DNA of 64,000 nucleotides from Arctopsyche grandis. Lineage: Eukaryota; Arthropoda; Insecta; Trichoptera; Hydropsychidae. This document shows positions 11,701 to 23,450 of this stretch, one piece after another. The notes under the pieces were generated by a model, which saw only the letters and a program-made list of their open reading frames with translations, made no database searches and had not been told where the DNA came from. Location: positions 28,079,205 to 28,143,204 of the forward strand of contig NC_135361.1 in the NCBI RefSeq assembly GCF_051622035.1. Direction: 5' to 3'. Made by a program: the position numbers and the translations under genes. The number at the start of each line of letters is the position of its first letter. The stretch's first letter is position 1.

Positions 11701-12625
11701 CCTGGTTCGGTTGTGGTATGCGTAGCTTTGGTTGATGAGATCATGCTCTCAGGGGTTCCTATGGGCTTGTAGAAATACAGCACAACTTATACTATCTCGA
11801 ATCGAGGTCAATGGTCTCACCTATTTCCCTATCGAACTCAAGCTGTACAATTACATCATCGCGTCCTGTACGGACATAAAATCAACCATGGCCGGAATGC
11901 CTTCGTTCAAACAAGGGCAAAGACACCATTAACTTGCGAGTACATAGAAACCATCAAGATGGCTACGCACCAAACCTTGAGACACATACACAAAGGATAA
12001 CCTCGATCCTGTAGGAATCATCCAGAACATGATTTCACCAGCCAAGCTACGCGTTGCTATATCAACCAGCGCATCATCCCCAGATGCCGGTGAGCTTCAG
12101 AAGTTCAGCCTGCTCACTCCTCCGAAGCCGAGCAACTATATTTTTCGCCGTACATACAATCGTACTTGTATCAACTTAATAAAGATCCTCATCCAAACAC
12201 ACACGTGTTTCTATAGGCTGGGATACGGGAAACATATGCACCTTACTACAGGCTCAAGGTTTTTTATGTAGAGCGAGTCAAATTGTATCTTTACCCTTGG
12301 GTGAACGAATATATTTCAGGTAAGGTCGGCTCTGCATGGTCTTACAGAATCGTTCGACTTGTTTTATGGGGAAATAGATGAGATCATCAACCATACGTTT
12401 CTACAATCTTCATCCCTAAACAACTGGCAGTTTCAGAGACTCCACAACATGTGGAAAAAGAATTTTCTTATTTTGGCCATATTGCCAGGAAGAATGTGGA
12501 AACTAGACAAGCTGGTAGCCACCAAAACAAAGGCTAGCAAGAGGACGGTCTCCCATAAGAGGATCAGATCAAATCAAGGAGCTTACAGGATCGTTACTAA
12601 GCGCTACTTTTTCTGTCCCTAAACT
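11700..12625 (+). pseudogene. Degenerate non-LTR retrotransposon 3' fragment
   Basis: Around 12461-12600 one frame reads YFGHIARKNVETRQ and, after stop codons, an EDQIKSRSLQD-like piece. This matches the conserved tail of RTE-type LINE polymerases (FGHI...RGR...RWxDQIK). Several stops and frame changes break it. The upstream part (11.7-12.3 kb) is GC-richer than its surroundings and may be the same element, but I cannot assign it with confidence. Confidence 0.4.
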
Positions 12626-12754
12626 TGGCACAGGACCGGAAGGAGTAATAAAAACGAATCGCAGACGATAAAAATGTCGATTCCGATTTTGGAGCTCTCT
12701 TCAAATATATTTAAAACTACATTCTGGGCATGTAAAGATGGCGACTGGTATCAA

Positions 12755-14866
12755 AATATCTTTTATTCAAATATTTACAAATTTAATGTTTACAAGCAAC
12801 GAAATGCATAATCATATAAAATGTTATATAATAAATACAACAAATTTACAAATTAAATACTAAACATATCTCATAATATCCACGATCTCGTTATTTCTGA
12901 AACAGACAAACGCACAGTTATTAAATTACGTAAAGCGTCACATATTTTCTGTATCGTCGCCGAGAAACTCACTATTGCAGCCGGGATGCAGTTGAACTGT
13001 TATTTCATCGTCGGCGTGTACTGAAATTCACAACAATATATTACACACACACACTCTTGACTTATCATCGGCGGCATCGCCGAGAATACATCATTAAGAA
13101 TTTTAATACATAAATGATTAAACTATTGATTTCGAACCAACCGGCTTCAGTAACGGAATAATTAATATTTTGTATCAAAACAGAAAGAAAAAAAAGGGAA
13201 CACACACAATTAGTAAGCAAAGCAATATTGAAAAAAAAAAACATTAAAATACAAGTTTTAAAAGAAAACATTTATTTAATATTGTACATAAATAACTTAA
13301 CATTAAAATTTATAATGTAAATAAATAAACATATGACTCATGTGTATATATTCATTAAAAACTATCAACAATATATATATATATTTTTTAAAACATCTAT
13401 ATCATACATAAAAATTATAATCACATTTTATCTTCCCATAGCTACCCGATTATCATAATTGTACCGTTGATATGAAGAAAACCCCTAACTGAATTCCGTT
13501 ACATTTAAATAGAACACAATGTCAAACTGGAGATCAAGATTATATTAATTCATGTACTAGTAAAAAAACCAAGGTTCAAATTTGGCAAAAAATTGTTAAT
13601 TAAGTCTTATCTATTGGTTTTTTTTTGGTTTAAGTTAAACGAACCGTGTTAAGGAAACAGACTAGGTCAATCTTAAGGCACCTACATTTTAGACAAATCA
13701 TCTAATCTCAAACAACACGACCTAAAAGGCACAAATCTACCCATCGAAACCCAAAAAAGGCACGATTCACCAAATCGTATTAAAAATCACACAGATTCAT
13801 GTTTCATTGCTATAAGTTGTTAGCCTACAAGTACTAATCAAATTTAAAATTAAACGTATCTGCATTGTCAATGATCACAGTTATTTTATTGATTCCTTCA
13901 TCCTTTCAATTATTAAAATAGTAATTGTAAATATACAACACACAAACTGAACGTAAAGTTAAACATAATCTTAATTAATCTATACAACCCATTCCGAACG
14001 TTTTCATTGCAATACGATAAACTGAATCTTCATCATTCTTTAAATCACACTGAAGAAACATGTATTCAGATCCAATGCAGGCCCACTCTTAGAACCGTCA
14101 GGTCGACTATGAAATCTTATGTCATATACAATTACAAAATCAGTCAAATTGATTGTAATCTCATGTACAGGATATGAAGCATTACTTGGACTTCAATTGA
14201 AATATTGAATCTGTATGTATCATTTCCTTCAGAAGAGTCTACAGTTCTTTTATTTTACAATAGACCTGTTCTTAGATAAAGATATGTCAAAATGGATATG
14301 AGCAAACAACTACGAGTGCTGTAAATGAATGATTCTGAATATATGTAATGTAAAATCACATTCAGCACCAGTCTGATTTACCGAACTGACATATGTAAGA
14401 GCGGGCCTGTCTCAGCAGTCAAAATCATCCCATTGTGACGGCCTCAATCAAACATTTATACCCTGATTCTTGATTAATGATGCGTCAACTTAAAATTCAA
14501 CATCTAGAAAAGGCCATAATTTGAAGAGATTCACCCAGTTCAAGATTCTATAAATCAAATCAATCATTTTATTACAAACGATGTAAACAGACAGTTAAAA
14601 TTTTAATTCGATCAACACGAAATTCTACAATATAATTTAACATCAATTCGTCGAGTGAGTATAAGTAAAAATCAAGCAGTAAAAACATGCAATTTAGTCA
14701 TATACAAATCGAAAACAAAAAAAGTATAAACATATAGAACATTTAAATACAATATATTAGTATAAAAAAATACACAAAATTAGTCCATCGTATTTTGGCA
14801 GCGTTCATGCGCTTTGATAACAATATTTTTTATTGATTTTCATCATCATCATCACTGGTGGATAGG
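12755..14866 (-). other. Probable Tab2 3' UTR
   Basis: 2.1 kb of AT-rich sequence between the Tab2 stop and an AATAAA on the minus strand (tttatt on plus at about 12761). No ORF, repeat boundary or other gene interrupts it. Treating it as a long 3' UTR is inference; transcript data would settle it. Confidence 0.4.
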
Positions 14867-17800
14867 CTACGATAGGCTGTTAGAGGCCGCGGAAAGCTCT
14901 AATGTGTTACTGTTACTGCCGGACGATCTCAAAGGGGCCACGGAGGGGTTGCTCGTCCTACCTAAGATTATGCGCGGCATATCGCACTGCTCGCACTTGT
15001 TCAAGAGTGCGTGGTTACGGAATGTGCACACATGGCACTTCCACGAGTCGGCATCGTCCGACTGATTCTGCAGGTCGATCGGATCGCACAGTCTCCGATT
15101 CGCGTCGTCGCTGAACTCGTCCTCGCCCTGCAGCAGACGACCTGAAACCACAAAGAAGCCACAATTATTACCGCACCGATTGTACGCACGCATGCGACGA
15201 TATTCATGGTTGTTGCGTTCGTACCTGCGTGCGGATTCGCCTCTATCTGTCTGTCGAGAACTTGGCAGCCGTCACGCAGCTGCTGCACCGTCCGTTGCAA
15301 CGCTGCATTGGAGACCGGCGCCGGAGCCTCTAGTATTTGTATCTCGCGGCGGATACTCACTATTCGGGCGTGATCGGCTATTATCGCCTGTTGCAGTCTG
15401 TCCAGTTGAAGTCTTTGTCTTCTCAGTAAGATTTCTGTAATGAATGTTAATAATAGTATCAGAGATTTATTTATACCTATTTTTATTTTGTAATATAAGC
15501 ACGTATATTACAAACACCGATCAACAATTGTTTATCTACAGTATCATAGAGACGTCTATGGACAAATTCGAATGATACTGTTACGTAGGGGTGGGGTGGA
15601 GGATCCAAATGAAAGGCCAAAGTTGCTTCACGGCATGTATTGACTGATTAAGGAGGTCCATGCGTAGTTAGCGCTTCGTTCCAGAATAATCCCCCATGCT
15701 AAATTTACTTCCTTTTAAAGGACAGGTTGCTCACTGTAGCGTCCCCGATCTGTTGGTTTATCTATTGTTTAGTCACGCACTGTCTCACGGTCTCAGGCAC
15801 GCATAGTCTCAAGCTTTCGTCCGGATTCTGGGAACTAGCGGAGATGCCGCTCGGCCTAATCCGGGGGTTTCGAATGCACTTTAGGCGGCGTATAATCCCT
15901 GACTGCAATTAGTTCTTTGCCTACGTTACAATCCTTGCCTATGTTACAATATTTGTAATATTGTAACGTGGCAACAAGGGAGAGAGTATCCACTGTCTAA
16001 AAGCATTCGTGGGTGAACAATAGACAACCCGGATTAGTCTTAAGTGCCCGAACAAAGAATATGCTGGAGTTCTCACAGACTGAATGCCTAGAGAATGCGT
16101 GAATGCCTAGACAATAGACACATTAATGGATCTAGGAAGCTGTGTTGTGCAACTTGTCCTTTATAAGGAGGTATACACGATAGATCAGATTATTCTGGAG
16201 TGAGCGGTGGTTTTGTGTGGACCTCTGGTATCGTTGAATAAATGCTTTGAATCGACTTTGGACACTGAACCCACCCCTACGCAACTTCAAATTTGCGAGG
16301 GACAGGAAAGGTTTTGCCAATTTGGTGGAAATGTTTCATAGAAATCAGATAAATTGAAACGATCGACCTGGAATCACATATATCCAAGGTCTGGCCAGTA
16401 GCACCGGGCCGGGGAGTGAACCCGTGACCACTAAATTGAAAGCATTACACGCTAAGCACTGGTTTACACCTATGTTGCTGGTTTAGATTAGAGCTGCCGT
16501 ACGTAGACCGGGATGTGTTCCGATTTAAAAATCGGTGTCCTCGTGTACCGGTCCAAGAGTCAGTTATCCCGGTATTTTATCTAGCTCAGTGGTTCTTAAC
16601 CTGGGTTCGATCGAACCCCAGGGGTTCGATGAGTCAGTTCCAGGGGTTCGGCGGAGGTCAAGACACACACCCGACTCATATGATTCGGTTGCCAATTAAG
16701 AATGATTCCAATTGAGAAGGGTTTGGCGAATGCGCGTATGAAACTGGTGGGGGTCAGTACCTCCAACAAGGACCACTGATCTAGCGAGTTAGTCAGACAA
16801 AAACTACTAAAGAAAATTTCCATTTTCTGACCTGAAAAGGAGTTTGAAATAGGACCAGATTTAGAGAAAACTTTAGACAGTTAAATGACTGTTTCATGTT
16901 TGTAATTGGCCAGGAATGCGTATTGGGGTTTACTTGTTAGGCCTTCCTGGTCAATTTATGTATGTAAAATAAAATAAATAAAACTTCAACCTCTTACAGA
17001 ATCAATTAAAAGTTAAACAATAATTAAACTCCTCTAGCTTCATGTCGGAGACATTAGCCGACTTCAATGTTAGCCAGCTCCCGTATATGGGTCAAATATC
17101 AAAGCGTGGAAGTGGTTCATAATCAGATTACAAAATTTTGACGGGCAGGAATTTCATAGAACTAACAGAGTGAAGCTAATAAAAAGTTTGTAAAAAATGA
17201 ACGATTTTATCATAATCAGTCATACATATCATCGGAGACAAAATGTTAAGAATTAATACGATCGATCACCAAAAAACACGATTTTTAGTTACTTGTCAGC
17301 TATACAGGCGCATCCGAGCATCGAGTACACACAATTAACAAGACACGGTAGTTACATGAATGACCTCAAGTATTAGTTAGGCAAGGCCATTCACGTAACT
17401 ACCGTGTATCATGTGTTAGTGTAAGTGAGTGTACTCAATGCTCAGATGCGCCCGTACAACCAATAAGTACCGATTTTTATACATTATCTCACTCATTTCT
17501 ATTGATTAGTTCGTACACATGTGGACAGTGAGTTTGACATTCAATGAAGGCTGTCATCACAATGACGTATGCATTCAATTTTATACCCCGTCTACTGGAA
17601 TATCTGATCATCTCATCCGGATGCATATTGTGATCGTTTATATGATGAATCTATGTTTAATTGGGTCATGAATTATTTTATTTATATTTCATAGAACACG
17701 AACACTCGCCTTTACAGATCGCTCCAAAGCGATGAGTGCACTTATACAGATACAATACAATTTTAAGACAGATACAATTTTAAACAATGCGAATTCAAAC

Positions 17801-20800
17801 AAACATCCCAAGTGACGTCTATGGAGAAATTTTTGCAGTATTTTAAAATCAAATTGGTGACCTACAAAACGCTGAATAACTTGAGATTAGCCAGAGAGAT
17901 AGGAAGGAGATGCCAATGGCGATGAAAATAAGAAAAATTGGCAAACTCTGATAAGAAACGATCTATCTGGAGTAGAAAACCTATCTGGACTTAAATGGGA
18001 CTCGAACCCATGATCACTCTGCTCGAAAGCATAATATGCCAACTACACTATTAGTCTGTGCTGTTGGTCTAACCTTTCAAGGATTGATAGATAAAGAAAT
18101 GGTTTGTTACATGTTAAATTTGAACCAAATTAATTAGTGATATTTATCGTATATAAATTCATAAGTAATACACATATCAAACAGGCAAATTCATTTGTCT
18201 TATTTACTGTGACTCGTTGCCAATTTGGCTCTGTTAGTGTCTCTGTTTATATTCAACGAGTTTGTTTTTATATTGCCCAAATGAGATTCCTCAAAAAAAA
18301 CCACTGCGGAATTATGTAATATATAATAATTAAGAGGGCTGGACACCAGCACCTTGTCCATACAAACGTATTACACTTCTCCCTTCTTCAATAATGACAC
18401 TAGAGAATTTATTCTTTAATATGCTATGGATATCCACCATCGGCATACATCTGTGCTTTTATCTTTTTGATTAGTTATTTTTTATAGGAGCTAGGAGCCG
18501 CCAAACATCTATAAAATCGTCTCTTTTTTACACCCACGAAAAGAGTCCAGGGTGCTTATTTAACGGTCGATTTAAAAAAAAATACACGCATACTTGCATA
18601 GAAAATATCTTTCTCATACCGATGATGAATTTTTTTAAAAAATTGGTCCACTTTCGGAGGAGAAAATAGGAGAATACGAAACCTCGATTTTGTCGATTTA
18701 AAATAGGTATTATCTGGTCGAAGCGAAACTGTCGCATATATATTGATATATATTATCGCATTCACTCAATATCGATGCGGTGCAAACGATCGACAAGCGC
18801 CAAACAGACGGAACCACAGATTAACGACACGTGTACTTTATGCGTGCACATTGCTCGCACTTACACTAAGCGAAATCTACCCTAAGTCCCGACATACCTA
18901 CCCTGTGCTTCTGATACTTTAGTTCCGAATTTTGCCTTATTAAACTCGCCAGAAAGATCCAACTCAATTTTAATAATAACCATTTTAGTAAATTTCATAT
19001 GTGTTACTCGTCGAAAGGTTACTCGTCATCTAATGTGCAATATATCATTCTTGAAGTCAAAAGCAGCCATCCAGTCAATCTGCTCGTTCAGTCTGTCTGG
19101 CGCTTGTCGATCGTTTGCACCAAACCCACTCAATATATACAGTACCCAGACATATTACTTGGTACTCTTGTCATATTCGTAAACACCCTCGTCAACTGAA
19201 TGCTTTTTTTTTTGTATGCACCCATTAGTCCTTAATTTATTTCGTTACTTCTGGTGACCATACAAAAAAAATCAGACCCTTTTTTTTCATTATGCAAGAA
19301 ATGCATCAACCGTATCGTCAAAACAGTGTTCGAGCGTCGGCTGAAGAAAACACATCTACATTGTTATTACGCGAAATCAATTGCCGATTTTAGTGATTTT
19401 ATATCACTCAGTGTTGTCTTTGAATATTTCTGGTGAGTTAAATTTATTTTATCAAATATTATTTCTCATTCTGTGTTATTATTAAATAAAAAATCGATTT
19501 TCAAGAAAAAATAGGTGGTTCAATTATCTCAGATGATAAAAAAGCGGCCATTAAGGGACTTTTGGATTCTGGGAAGCTATCCTAACGAGAAATTTCCCAA
19601 ATAATTGGAGAATTCGTCAATTCTGTGAGGCGAATAGCGAAGAAAGTTGCATTTATGGCACCTCTTGAATCAAGAAGGGTCAAAAAAATGTGGCCGCAAA
19701 AGAAAAACAACCCCCAGAATTCATCGTCAAATTGTAGCTGAGGTTCGGGAGGATAGGAAAACAACCACTAACAAAATTTAAAAAAAAATTGTGACCGTGG
19801 AGTCGATATATCTGGACATATCGATAATGCACGTTTGCGCGAGTAAAACATGCATTGCTATAAACCCATCAAAAACCCTCTACTGAACGACAGAATGAGA
19901 AAAGCACGGCTAAAATTTGCCAAAAGATACCTGGTACTCATAAATGAAGATTGCATGAAAGTATTTTGTTTTAATTCGGTAATAATCGAATTTTGCTCGC
20001 GCAAACGTGCATTGTCGATATGTTCAGATATATCGACTCCACGGTCACAATTTTTTTTTTAAATTTTGTTAGTGGTTGTTTTCCTATCCTCCCGAACCTC
20101 AGCTACAATTTGACGATAAATTCTGGGGGTTGTTTTTCTTTTGCGGCCACATTTTTTTGACCCTTCTTGATTCAAGAGGTGCCATAAATGCAACTTTCTT
20201 CGCTATTCGCCTCACAGAATTGACGAATACTCCAATTATTTGGGAAATTTCTCGTTAGGATAGCTTCCCAGAATCCAAAAGTCCCTTAATGGCCGTTTTT
20301 TTTTTTATCATCTGAGATAATTGAACCACCCATTTTTTCTTGAAAATCGATTTTTTATTTAATAAACACAGAATGAGAAATAATATTTGATAAAATAAAT
20401 TAAACTCGCCAGAAATATTCAAAGACAACACTGAGTGATATAAAATCACTAAAATCGGCAATTGATGTCGCGTAAAAACAATGTAGATGTGTTTTCTTCA
20501 GCCGACGCTCGAACACTGTTTTGACGATACGGTTGATGCATTTCTTGCATAATGAAAAAAAGGGTCTGATTTTTTTTTGTATGGTCACCAGAAGTAACGA
20601 AATAAATTAAGGACTAATGGGTGCATACAAAAAAAAGCATTCAGTTGACGAGGGTGTTCTCAAATAGAAAAAAATATGTGAAAGTTTACGAATATGGCAA
20701 GAGTACCAAGTAATATGTCTGGGTACTGTATATCGAAGAAAGGAACGGCAACAAAATTAAGGTTTCGGGTATACAGTCCGAGTCGAGGATTGAGGATGTT

Positions 20801-21583
20801 GTGTCGTGTATTACCTATTCCACTAGGAGGTGATTGGTCGACGACGTTGAGCGCAGATTGGTGCCGAGACGGGGCCGTCTGACTCCCCCTGAATCCGGGC
20901 TGGCCCGTCATGCCCGAGCTCAGCGTGATGTGCACGCTGCCCTCGAAGCCCCTCTGGCGGGGGTCGGCCTGGCCGCTCGCGAACCGGCTCTCCGTCGGGA
21001 AGCTCTGCATCATCGAGGAGGTGGGCGTGCACACGGTCAGGTTCAACGAAGTGTAGGAGCCGGGGCTGGCGAAGTCGGCCTCGGGGGGCTGTTTGGCAAT
21101 GTCCATGCGACAGTTCAAGTTCACCGACACGTTCAACGGGAACTGCTGGTGGTCGGAGGGGGGCGGCTTGGGCTGGCTCTGGACCAGGGGCAGAGAGTCG
21201 GGCCTCTTGGGGCGCACCGGCTCGGGGGAGGGGGGCGCGGGGCGGGAGGGGCAGGGGGGGTCCGGGGTGTCGGGGGGGCGGTTGGGGCAGCGCGGGGGCT
21301 CAGCCGGCGGGGAGGGGAGCGGCGGGTGGGGCAGGGGGGGCGGCGGGGGCGCGTGCCGGGCTTTGGCGGGGTGGAGGGCGGCCAGGAGACGGCGCGCCTC
21401 CTCGGAGAGCCGCTGCCGACAGACGTCGCGGTCGTGGCAGTGCGCCGAGATGGTGCTGGAGACCACGTGGTCGGGCACGGCCGGGAACTGCTGCTTCAGC
21501 TCGTGGAACAGCTGCATGATGGAGATGTTAGAGCAGGCGCAGGCGGGCGTGGCGGGGGCGGCGCCGCCGGGAGCCGCTGCCAT
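14867..21583 (-). CDS. Tab2: TAK1-binding protein 2/3-like adaptor
   Basis: Adaptor that reads K63-linked ubiquitin and activates TAK1 kinase in NF-kB/JNK (IMD-type) signalling; cytoplasmic. Exons on minus: 20815-21583 (ATG 21583), 15225-15434 and 14867-15141 (TAG 14867-14869). Splice sites and phases fit directly: 1254 nt, 417 aa. Residues about 18-65 form a CUE domain (IMQLFHELKQQFPAVP...CRQRLSEEARRLL). A Pro-rich stretch follows, then FPLNVSVNLNCR and SLNLTVCTP. Exon 2 is a coiled coil (LLRRQRLQLDRLQQAI). Exon 3 ends in an NZF zinc finger, WKCHVC...CEQC (W360, C362, C365, C376, C379). It is shorter than human TAB2 (693 aa), so a missed phase-compatible middle exon or a compact form is possible. 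The 5.4-kb intron is full of mobile DNA. The start could lie further upstream in the GC-rich leader. Confidence 0.88.
15579..16286. mobile_element. Inverted pair of LTRs joined at their 3' ends
   Basis: 15579-15930 is a plus-oriented LTR (TGTTACGTAGGGGTGG...CTACGTTACA). 15962-16286 is the same LTR family in minus orientation (TGTAACGTGGCAAC...CCCCTACGCAAC). Both match the solo LTR at 30741-31090. A 31-nt spacer contains a further copy of the LTR end (CCTATGTTACA) and a small palindrome, AATATTTGTAATATT. I see no matching target duplication on the outside. It lies in the Tab2 intron. Confidence 0.7.
16301..16486 (-). mobile_element. tRNA-derived SINE copy
   Basis: Related to the copies near 17.9, 28.2 and 45.7 kb. 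Minus strand carries a degenerate RNA polymerase III B box (GGGTTCACTCC at about 16414-16424) preceded by an A-box-like region, then a shared body with AAATCAGATAAATTG on the plus strand. Divergent and probably old. Confidence 0.5.
16488..16586 (+). mobile_element. hAT element relic, 5' end
   Basis: GAGCTGCCGTACGTAGACCG and the following text (accggtccaagagtcagttatccc) align with the 5' end of the hAT element at 55297-56121. Only the end is preserved, and a second hAT MITE abuts it. Confidence 0.5.
16587..16778 (+). mobile_element. hAT MITE (192 bp)
   Basis: Ends CAGTGGTTCTTAACC and ...GGACCACTG form short terminal inverted repeats. Flanks ATCTAGCT (16579-16586) and ATCTAGCG (16779-16786) are an 8-bp target duplication with one mismatch, the hAT hallmark. 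The interior has tandem GGGGTTCG motifs. No coding capacity. Confidence 0.75.
17303..17457. mobile_element. Palindromic MITE
   Basis: Inverted arms: CAGGCGCATCCGAGCATCGA on the left and the complement ending CTCAGATGCGCCCG on the right. A second inner inverted pair, ACACGGTAGTTACATGAATG / CATTCACGTAACTACCGTGT, lies inside. Superfamily not clear because the flank duplication is ambiguous. Confidence 0.55.
17830..18075 (-). mobile_element. tRNA-derived SINE copy
   Basis: Minus strand has a good B box (GGGTTCGAGTCCC, complement of 17998-18010). The plus strand shares GATAAGAAACGATC and GGCAAACTCT with the 28.2-kb copy. Not a functional tRNA, because the rest of the cloverleaf cannot be formed. 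Confidence 0.6.
18333..18600 (+). repeat. Interspersed repeat, intact copy
   Basis: Starts taagagggctggacaccag and runs through ggagctaggagccgccaaac to tatttaacggtcgattt. The same sequence is found, split by two insertions, at 54879-56310. This copy defines the uninterrupted arrangement. Confidence 0.65.
18765..19138. repeat. Inverted-repeat fragment next to the Tc1-like element
   Basis: GGTGCAAACGATCGACAAGC appears at about 18780 and in complement at about 19100-19120, giving roughly 55-bp arms. It also carries a piece (taaactcgccagaaa) that recurs in the adjacent fold-back element. Probably a truncated relative. Confidence 0.45.
19140..20728. mobile_element. Tc1/mariner-like fold-back element with two 5' ends
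   Basis: 1589-bp element with ends CAGTACCCAGACATATTACT and its exact complement, flanked by TA on both sides (19138-19139 and 20729-20730) as expected for Tc1/mariner. The arms are about 700 bp and nearly identical, running to about 19845 and from about 20000. Each arm encodes the N-terminal helix-turn-helix part of a Tc1 transposase reading inward (KGLLDSGKLS...REISQIIG; RKRKTTPRIHRQIV). The unique centre (19850-19970) encodes a later piece, RMRKARLKFAKRYLVLINED, on plus. So the normal 3' end has been replaced by an inverted copy of the 5' end. The frames contain stops, so no functional transposase is made. Lies in the Tab2 intron, just downstream of exon 1. Confidence 0.8.
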
Positions 21584-21599
21584 GGCCGCCCATCGCACG

Positions 21600-22100
21600 C
21601 GGCCGCCGCGGGGCTCCGCCACCGGCGGGGCGGAGGCGCGGGGGGCGCTCAGCGACGCCCGCTATAAATAATCGCCGACGAGTAAGGACCGCCCGCCATG
21701 TTTTTCCGCGACGGCAGCGCGCGGGGAGGGGGCGCGCGGGGGACCGTTTCGTCGGGGGGCTGAAGATTCGAACGGAACGGACTCGCAATCGACAGCTTGC
21801 GCAAATCGCGACTCCGACTCCGACTCCGACTCCGACTCCGACTCTGACTCTGACTCTGACTCCACACGTCACGAATATCACTCTGTGGGTGGCGGCGACT
21901 GTGACTGCGAACGGTGTCGTTCGACACACTATCGACTGTTCGCTCCTAGTGCGATCCCTCATCGACCATTGTCGATTCGCCTTTACGTTTGTTTTTGCGC
22001 AAATTTGCCCGTCTGTCTTTCGCCAGAGCGTTCCGTAAGCGTAGACAAGTAAGGCGACGTATTTTGAGGGGTGTCAAATCGAAGGCGAATAAAATATACA
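21600..22100 (-). promoter_or_regulatory. GC-rich promoter/leader of Tab2
   Basis: CpG-rich sequence immediately upstream of the Tab2 ATG, ending at about 22.08 kb where AT-rich DNA resumes. The abrupt composition change suggests a promoter-associated island. No single core element is convincing. Confidence 0.4.
21809..21862. repeat. (GACTCY)n microsatellite
   Basis: Nine units of gactcc/gactct. On the minus strand it would read Ser-Glu repeats, but it lies upstream of the Tab2 start and is probably 5' UTR. Confidence 0.85.
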
Positions 22101-22140
22101 CAAAAAAAATTGTAATAATTATTATTATTATTATTATTAC

Positions 22141-23165
22141 AGGGTGGGTCAATGTCTCCTGGCTTATTCAACCTTTACATGGATGAACTTTCACATCGCC
22201 TTCGACAGACTGGAGTTGGTTGCCACATAGGAGGAATATGCAGTAACCACATCAGCTATGCGGATGACATGGTGATCTTGGCGCCTTCTCCGTCAGCTCT
22301 GAATCGCCTCCTGGAAGTTTGCTCGAGTTATGCTGCAGAACATAATATGCGGTATAATACGAGTAAATCCATGGTATTGATTTTACGATACGGTCGAGGT
22401 CCTCATTTCGTCCCCAACATTATTTTAGATGGGCGTAATCTTGAAACTGTTAGGGAAGTCAAGTATCTGGGACACTTGCTGACGGAGGATCTATCTGATG
22501 ACCGTGACATCGAAAGACAAAGAAGAGCCATTTGTGTAAGGGCAAATATGCTGGCTAGACGATTTTTCCACTCCAGTGTAGAGGTTAAGAGACAATTATT
22601 TATGTCCTTTTGTACTAGCCTCTATACTGGTGAATTATGGACCAGATACAAGCGGGAGACGATGAGGAAGATAAAGGTACAATACAACAACTGTTACCGT
22701 GCTCTTTTCGGGTTACCTAGGAGCTGTAGCGCGTCGCAAATGTTTGTAGAAGGGCATGTGCCTCATTTTGAAGCCATTCTCAGGATGAGAGCGGCCTCTC
22801 TACGTCTTCGTATATTTTTATCGCCTAATTGTCTTCTTGCTGCTGCATCTTCTCATTTGCATTCTTCATTGTATGTTCGATGGATGGAACTGCTACACCG
22901 ACCGCCTTGAATAGACATAAAATTATTATTATTATTAGACTTATTTATTTGTTATAATTATTATTATTATTATTTATTATTATTATTATTATTATTTATT
23001 ATCAGTAATATTTATATATTTACTTATGTATTTATTTATTTATTTTTTGTTTACTATTTTTCAATACTTTTTTTTTATTATCTATATATTATTTATATGG
23101 GCGTTGGGGATTGCACTATTCTCCTCATCGTCTGGAATAAAAGCTATTATTATTATTATTATATT
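22141..23165 (+). pseudogene. 5'-truncated LINE, reverse-transcriptase C-terminal part
   Basis: The open frame 22152-22910 (252 aa) starts inside RT motif B (GSMSPGLFNLYMDEL) and includes the catalytic YADD (HISYADDMVILAPS), the thumb, and the conserved tail MFVEGHVPHFEAILRMR. The left edge abuts an (ATT)n tract and the 3' tail is (TTA)n-rich, typical of LINE insertions primed at a microsatellite. There is no endonuclease and no upstream RT, so it cannot act by itself, although this part of the frame is uninterrupted. A second, split copy is at 58315-59693. Confidence 0.85.
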
Positions 23166-23289
23166 CCGATTTTTTTTACGGAAATAAACATAATTGTAAA
23201 TGCATGCATCGTCCAACCGGTCCGAGTCGGCTATATGAGCTAATGAACCCAATTGGAAACGTGGTTAACATCGCCACTCGCACACTTTT

Positions 23290-23380
23290 ATTAGCCCTTT
23301 GAATGCTGAAGTAATTTATATTGAAAGCCCGACACGCTGAAAATTTCACCCACATTTCCAATTAGAATTATTTAGAAATT
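23290..23380 (+). repeat. Fragment of a piggyBac-like MITE
   Basis: AGCCCTTTGAATGCTGAAG...CGACACGCTGAAAATTTC matches the left end of the family seen complete at 43004-43525 and 29232-30599. The matching continuation (aaagcaggtataaatatt, tagctaatccaaacaaaccc) resumes at 26362-26398 and from about 26740, so the piggyBac and LTR material between appears to be inserted in it. Confidence 0.5.
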
Positions 23381-23450
23381 GTAACGCGACGTTCTCCCGA
23401 GTGTCCCTTCAGTTGGTAGCGGTAGTAATCTTTAGGTTGGCACCAGTTAC

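Noticed and set aside
17998-18010. Possible tRNA gene from a good B-box match
   Set aside because: No cloverleaf can be formed around it, and the same box recurs in related SINE copies.
20834-21671. Long plus-strand frames opposite Tab2 exon 1
   Set aside because: GC-rich antisense shadows; the minus strand has a clear CUE domain and splice-compatible ends.
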